Shown here: positions 59,230-64,000 of the stretch, in pieces
Layout of the letters: the number at the start of each line of letters is the position of its first letter
Numbering within the stretch: the stretch's first letter is position 1
From: Trichuris trichiura
Lineage: Eukaryota; Nematoda; Enoplea; Trichinellida; Trichuridae
Direction of reading: 5' to 3'
DNA: 64,000 bases
NCBI GenBank assembly: GCA_037903355.1
Contig: JBAJFE010000035.1
Span: forward strand, 372,001 to 436,000
The notes under the pieces: model-generated
The model's input: the letters and a program-made list of their open reading frames with translations, nothing else
The model's database searches: none
Told to the model about the DNA's origin: nothing
Position numbers and translations under genes: made by a program

Positions 59230-62200
59230 ATGGAGCCGAAGGAAACGTGTATGTTTGATGCTCCAGTTGCCAAAAGACTTCGACGGAGCGCCTATAGTAG
59301 CGTCGTAGACGAGCAGGTTTAATTGTAGTTCATTAATGGCTCCATTTATCCCTATCATTCAGGCTAGATGTTGTCAAAAATTATTCTTCGCGTGCCGAAA
59401 TTTTCGAAATGAAGAAGGTCGCTACATCAGCGACATCTTTTTTCGCTGCCCATCTAAAAAGTAAGTTGTCTCTGCTAATGATCATTCTTAAAGAATTCGT
59501 AGCATAACGCTGATCCGTTTCAACGAGAATTATGTATATTCCATTTAAGAAATCGTTCTTTCTGAATCGTATACTCTGAATAGTGACACGTTCTTGTTTC
59601 GTAAGAAATTGGCTTGGCTTAAAAACTGCTCATCGGATTAGAATTTTCAAAACACTGTAGAAAATGCGTGTTGCGTATTGTTCTCGCTTGAACTGTGTTT
59701 TACAGTATACCGAAATTTGATCAATAGGTACTGCTGTTTTAAATATTGCTATGATAGTCTTTCCAATCAAATAATTTTAAACAGAGGTTAGCATTGTGTA
59801 ATATTTGCACAATGTCCATAAGCTATGTATTCGTTTTGTTAGTGTTTTAGTTTTTTTGTTTAAAATTATATATCGCAAATTCACAGTGTTGCTCTTAACT
59901 TTCGTTTTGAAAGATTAAATTATGCTTATGCTCTCTCTGACGTTTTTCAAGATTTTCCTTGCTCTTTTGAATTTTGTTATTTCAAGCAGTTATATGCTTT
60001 ATTCATAGAATAGATTTTGTTATGATGCTTATTTGTATTACGCTGCTAAAGGTGAAGTATAATCGTTCCTAGTTTAAGATGAACATTAAAAGCTAATATC
60101 TGCACAAAGTTTTGTCAAGAGAAGCCTTCCAAAGCTATTATTTCTATTGTCGCTATATTTGATCGCTTGAGTGACACTTAGGACATTTTTGCCAAAGTAT
60201 TAATTTTAGTGGTTCCTTTAAAAGTTTATAAGGATCAGTTATTCCTGGCACATTTAGTTTAATAATTCCGAAAGCGCTTACAGCGATATGGTTTTGGTTG
60301 TTTTGTTTAGATCCAATGATTTTCTTGGTATGACGCAAATTCCTTTTTTCGTCCATTGTCTTTGTTTTTTTGCATTTTTTGGGTATGCGTAACTTTGGTT
60401 TATTTTGCATGTTAATGAATGTTTTATTTTTTGTAGACAAGATGTTTTTGTTGGAATGGATCGAGACGTTTGTTTTCGTCGGTCAAATAACGTTTGAATT
60501 GCGAAGCTTTCGGAAGGAACCGTTGACGATTCTTCCGCAGAGATATAAAGGGAGCAGGCTTGGCCTGAGTAGACAACGATGAATATTTTAGTATGTAATT
60601 GCACTTGCTTTATTTGTTTTACTCAGTTGCATAAGTGGCATATTTTTAAACTTACTCTGAGGTTTCGACAGCGCTTCCGAGAAACGTTAAAAATGGTATT
60701 TTTTTAGAAATAAGAGTGCAAAGTCAGTTTGCGAAATGACAATCAAAGAGCAGACTTGCTCGGATTTACAACTTAATAATAAAAACTTAAATTGCAAGGT
60801 CACCATTTAAGCAGTCAATTTCTGAGCACGTGACGCGAGCAAGAACGAAAAATAAAGTAATTATTAATTCCTTATGATTTATGTGTGCGTTCAGAGTCCC
60901 GTAGACATTTTGCTCACTCCAGCATCGTTTTCATTCGATCGGAACTGAGTGAAAGAGAGAGTTGCTATTTTTTCATGATTTTACCTCTGCGGCTTAGCTT
61001 GCACTTTCAGGGTGATGACAAAATTTTTATATTACTTTTTTGCCCGCGCTAGGCATTGTTAAAGCGTCTTATGTGTCAGTGCGTCAGCCTTCAGTGAACT
61101 GAGAGAATGTGCAGGAAGGATCGTCTTTCGTTTGAAATTTAAAACTGAGTTTGCCTTCCATTTTTGGTTGTAAATGTTCATTGAACAATATTGATTTGCA
61201 TTGAAGCAGTGTGAAAGTGTTTAGTTCATAAAATTGATTTACTATGGAAACAGAAGACTCACGTTCACGTTGGAAGATCGGTTTCGTGCTGGCATTGGGC
61301 TTTCCACACTTTCCTTATAGGGCGCGCAGTGCGGCTTTAGGCCTATAACACTTTTCTCTGTATTGCCTACTCGTCTAGAAGTGTGCCCATTGTAAACGAT
61401 AGGCTAACTGACTTCAACAAAATTGATGTTTTAAATTTTTTCCTCCATAGTTTCAATTAAGCTGTTTACAGCTTTCTAGACGAGCTGTAAATGCGTTGAC
61501 TTTTCATTCATTTATTCGTGAGGTTAATTACGTTTTCAGAGCTGCGCCGGACTATTATGTGCGAATACGTAATCCCATCGATTTGACAGTCGTTCATGAA
61601 AAGCTAAAGTCGGACGAGTATTCCAATGTTGACGCGTTCATGTCTGACGTACGTTTGATGATCGAGAATGCAAAGGAATATTACGAGGTGAGCGAAAAAA
61701 GCTCTGACCGACCTGCTTTTAAAAAATTCGCCATGCCAATTATAGCCATGCTCTTCGGAATATCTTGACGCCTGCAGCTTCTGGAAGATGATGGTAGAAG
61801 AGAGACGCAAGTTGGAGGAGAGTGGCGACGAACTGTCCGAGTCTGGCCTAAGATCGCGAGAAAATTCTCCCACAGTATTTACAAGAAGCCTAAGGTTGTT
61901 AATTTTGAATCAGCTAAGCTAAAATAGTGATTATCAATACTTTTCCAAGGTCGAAAAGTTCCAATCATATGATGCGACTAAGGGATAACGCCAGTCCCAT
62001 ATCCGGATCGGATCACGTTTCCCGCCAAGTCTTGGAGCAACTTCTGGCAACAGTTCTTACGGCGGAAAGTGGCGATGGGCGTCTCCTATGCGCTGCGTTC
62101 AAGTTCGTCCCGTCTCGAGAGGTGCGATGAGTCCATTGACAAAATCTTGTCCAACGTTCAATCGTAATGTTTTATAGCTGTGGCCCGACTACTATAGAAT

Positions 62201-62478
62201 GATTCAAGATCCAATCGACTTGCATCAAATCGCCCGAAAGCTCAGCGACAATGTGTACAAATCTCTGAACGACATTGAAAGCGATTTGAACTTGCTTTGC
62301 CAAAATGCCAGAATGTTTAACGAGCCAATGTCAACCATCTACGCGGTATTTTCTTCCGCTAAGCGATACGCATTTTGAAAGAGTGCCTTTTTAAGGATGC
62401 GAGTGCAATCAGAAAATTGGTCGCTCATAAGAAACACGAGTTGTTGCAGTCAGCATTGAAGCCAATTGACGAAGCTGA
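59230..62478 (+). CDS. PBRM1: Polybromo (PBRM1), N-terminal part with two bromodomains
   Basis: Acetyl-lysine-reading subunit of the PBAF (SWI/SNF) chromatin remodeller. Seven exons in phase: 59230-59316, 59363-59460, 61540-61687, 61746-61894, 61950-62121, 62178-62345, 62396-62478, giving about 301 residues; the last donor (GA|GTAAGC) shows the gene continues. Exon 1 has a basic patch (AKRLRRS). Bromodomain 1 spans exons 2-4: RNEEGRYISDIFFRCPSKK, APDYYVRIRNPIDL, MIENAKEYY, SEYLDACSFWKMM. Bromodomain 2 spans exons 5-7: VLEQLLATVL, DGRLLCAAFKFVPSRE, WPDYYRMIQDPIDLHQIA, LLCQNARMFNEP. Both keep the acetyl-lysine-binding Asn (ENAKEYY, QNARMFN) and the ZA-loop PDYY...PIDL. Introns inside the bromodomains are about 50-60 nt, except 2.1 kb between exons 2 and 3. 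Two acceptors are AAG. No exon for bromodomain 3 was recognised before 64000. Confidence 0.92.
59461..61539. other. 2.1-kb intron of PBRM1
   Basis: No coding exon recognised. The minus-strand frame 60153-60440 is not like any family I know. It contains a degenerate copy of the PLE terminal motif at 60501-60543. Confidence 0.6.
60501..60543 (-). ncRNA. Degenerate hammerhead-like motif
   Basis: Minus strand: CUGCGGA in place of CUGANGA, a GGAA/UUCC-type stem, then CGAAAGCUUCGC, followed by AACGTTATTTGACC. The AAAGCUUCGC part and the neighbouring AACGTTT-like word match the arms at 53.6 and 53.85 kb. Confidence 0.3.
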
Positions 62479-64000
62479 GTAAGCGGTATCTATCCATCCT
62501 GGTGTACGCTGCGTGCGGCTAAGCGCAGTAACTTAGTAGTTGTCGCTTAGGATGAGTTGACATCAAAAAATTAGCATACCTATCGCTAGTAACTCCCGTA
62601 AATTGTTAAGCGTGTATGTCGTTGCCAAAAAACCTTTTAGTTTTGACAAAATTTTTTTTTCTGATTTTCACATTCGCAATGCGCAGGCATAATTTCGTTG
62701 TGGTGGTCGGCTGAAATGGGTTCTCCAAAGGAGGCAATATGTTCTTAGCAAATTGTTTGCCTATGTTGCGTTATCGCTAACGAGTGTACAATTTGTCTAT
62801 TTGCCAATATTCCCCATTAGAAAATTGTGTAAAAGCCGAATGCTTACTGTTTCGTGGCCAATGTTTATTTAGCATTATCTAAGAAATGTTGCTGAGTGAT
62901 GGCCTAAGTTTCCAATGTTCTTTTTCTACTCCTCTCCTTCATTGCGCGGCCGAAAACGTTTTTGCATTAATAATATCATTTTAGTTTGTCTTCGTAATTT
63001 TTCTTAGCACCACTGCTTACTCTGTGTATTCACTAGCAAATCTGTCTCCCTCTCTATGTCCTATGTTAATTTTGTTCAGCATTAATTTCTGTAGATTTTC
63101 TGCAAGCATTGAATTGCATTTTTAAACAGCCTTCTCTCCCTTCTACGTGAGTTGCGCATTGAAAGCTTGCTGTCTTCCTTGAAAAAAGCTAAGCTCTTTT
63201 AATGGCGCAGAGCTGATCCTACGCGGATACTCTTTCGAAGTAGCTGTTTCTTTTCCGATCTTACGCTAAAAAAAGCTTTTCAAATGGAACACTTTGTCTC
63301 TGGCCGTTCGAGCTGTAATTTTTTTAAAAATTAAGCCTTGCCGGAATCGTAAAACGCTACTGCGTTCGGCTGGTTTGGCAGTTTCTTGTGTACCTTTAAA
63401 ATATTTGCCCATTCAACCGGCACCGAGTGTAAATGATGTAAGGACAAAGACTTGCCCGTGTTTACACCATCCTGATACGCGTATTCAAAGTGCGCTTTGC
63501 TTGTTGAAGGATCTTGTTTAAGCTAGCAATGAACGACTAATTGGGGAAGTGCTCATTTAATTTATGTGCTGCAAGTTTGCGTTTTCTCTTGTTCCATAGC
63601 GATGTAATTTCAGTGAGCACCGTCGCTTAAGTAGATGGCAGCAGCAGTTTGAGAATAACGGTTTAACGCCGGTTCCCATTTATCACCGAATTTAAATTTC
63701 TTTTATCTACAAACCGAGTTGCAGCTTGCCACTGTAATCTTAGCGTCATTGCGTCTGTCTAAGATAATGATAAAGTGGGATGATACTGTTATCAAGTTTG
63801 TTTTTCGTAAGAGAGTTCCCTTCACCTTTTTTTCATTGCGATTACCAGACCGGGGTCAAGCCTGGACGCTCTTTTTCCCTTCTCACCCACAGATCGTTTG
63901 AATAAGCTAATTGCAGACGGTTAGTTAATTTGCATACTTAAGTAAACACTAGTATAAAAAGGACTTTAACTATAGTATACGCTAAGTGCGTTTTGCTGGC
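62479..64000. other. Probable PBRM1 intron running off the window
   Basis: Begins with a consensus donor (GTAAGC). No further bromodomain, BAH or HMG-box coding sequence seen. The frame 63294-63521 is not recognisable. Confidence 0.5.

Noticed and set aside
60153..60440. 95-codon minus-strand frame near the degenerate motif as a PLE protein
   Set aside because: It shows no RT or GIY-YIG landmark.

Overview
This is nuclear DNA of an animal with about 40% GC, and almost certainly of a nematode. The main evidence is a complete cuticle collagen gene (minus strand, 16394-18017) with the nematode Col_cuticle_N domain, a CCxC motif and interrupted Gly-X-Y blocks. Genes have short introns, mostly 48-65 nt, with GT-AG borders. 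Several acceptors end in AAG rather than CAG or TAG. I cannot name the species; a clade I (Dorylaimia-like) worm is a guess.

Layout. 1-9.05 kb: no gene I can support; one copy of a dispersed ~190-bp repeat. 9.05-16.10 kb (+): RIM-binding protein (three FN3 and two SH3 domains; the start is not seen). 16.39-18.02 kb (-): cuticle collagen. 18.0-23.0 kb: gene-free, with a 940-bp hAT deletion derivative flanked by an 8-bp target duplication. 23.05-23.71 kb (+): mitochondrial ribosomal protein bL21m. 24.48-26.67 kb (+): cytosolic HSP70 with a textbook heat-shock promoter. 27.24-27.74 kb (+): chromo-shadow-domain protein with no chromodomain. 30.25-30.87 kb (+): CFDP1/Swc5-like BCNT protein. 32.57-34.04 and 34.22-35.11 kb (+): mitochondrial malate dehydrogenase and mitochondrial ribosomal protein uL13m, only 184 nt apart. 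35.8-38.4 kb (-): nearly complete Penelope-like element (PLE) with reverse transcriptase and GIY-YIG endonuclease, broken by two 1-nt frameshifts. 39.29-41.20 kb (-): methylcrotonoyl-CoA carboxylase beta. 41.2-44.7 kb: no recognised gene. 44.70-46.27 kb: 1.57-kb foldback element. 46.33-51.03 kb: two inverted PLE copies plus a hAT fragment and a hairpin MITE, the whole flanked by a 14-bp direct repeat. 51.97-55.65 kb (+): ERCC8/CSA-like WD-repeat gene with a GC-rich foldback insertion in an intron. 56.70-57.25 kb (-): CINP-like gene. 59.23 kb to beyond 62.48 kb (+): polybromo (PBRM1), first two bromodomains.

Themes. Four nuclear genes for mitochondrial proteins (bL21m, MDH, uL13m, MCC-beta) and several genome-maintenance or chromatin factors (CSD protein, CFDP1, CSA, CINP, polybromo) lie in a repeat-rich background; I infer no common pathway. 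The most interesting signal is a small folded motif, CUGANGA - hairpin - GAAAGC, resembling a hammerhead ribozyme core. It occurs at the 3' ends of all three PLE copies. It also occurs, in forms not attached to any PLE protein, inside a hairpin MITE (50.87 kb), twice head-to-head in the GC-rich intron element of the CSA gene (53.6/53.85 kb), and in degenerate form in a polybromo intron (60.5 kb).
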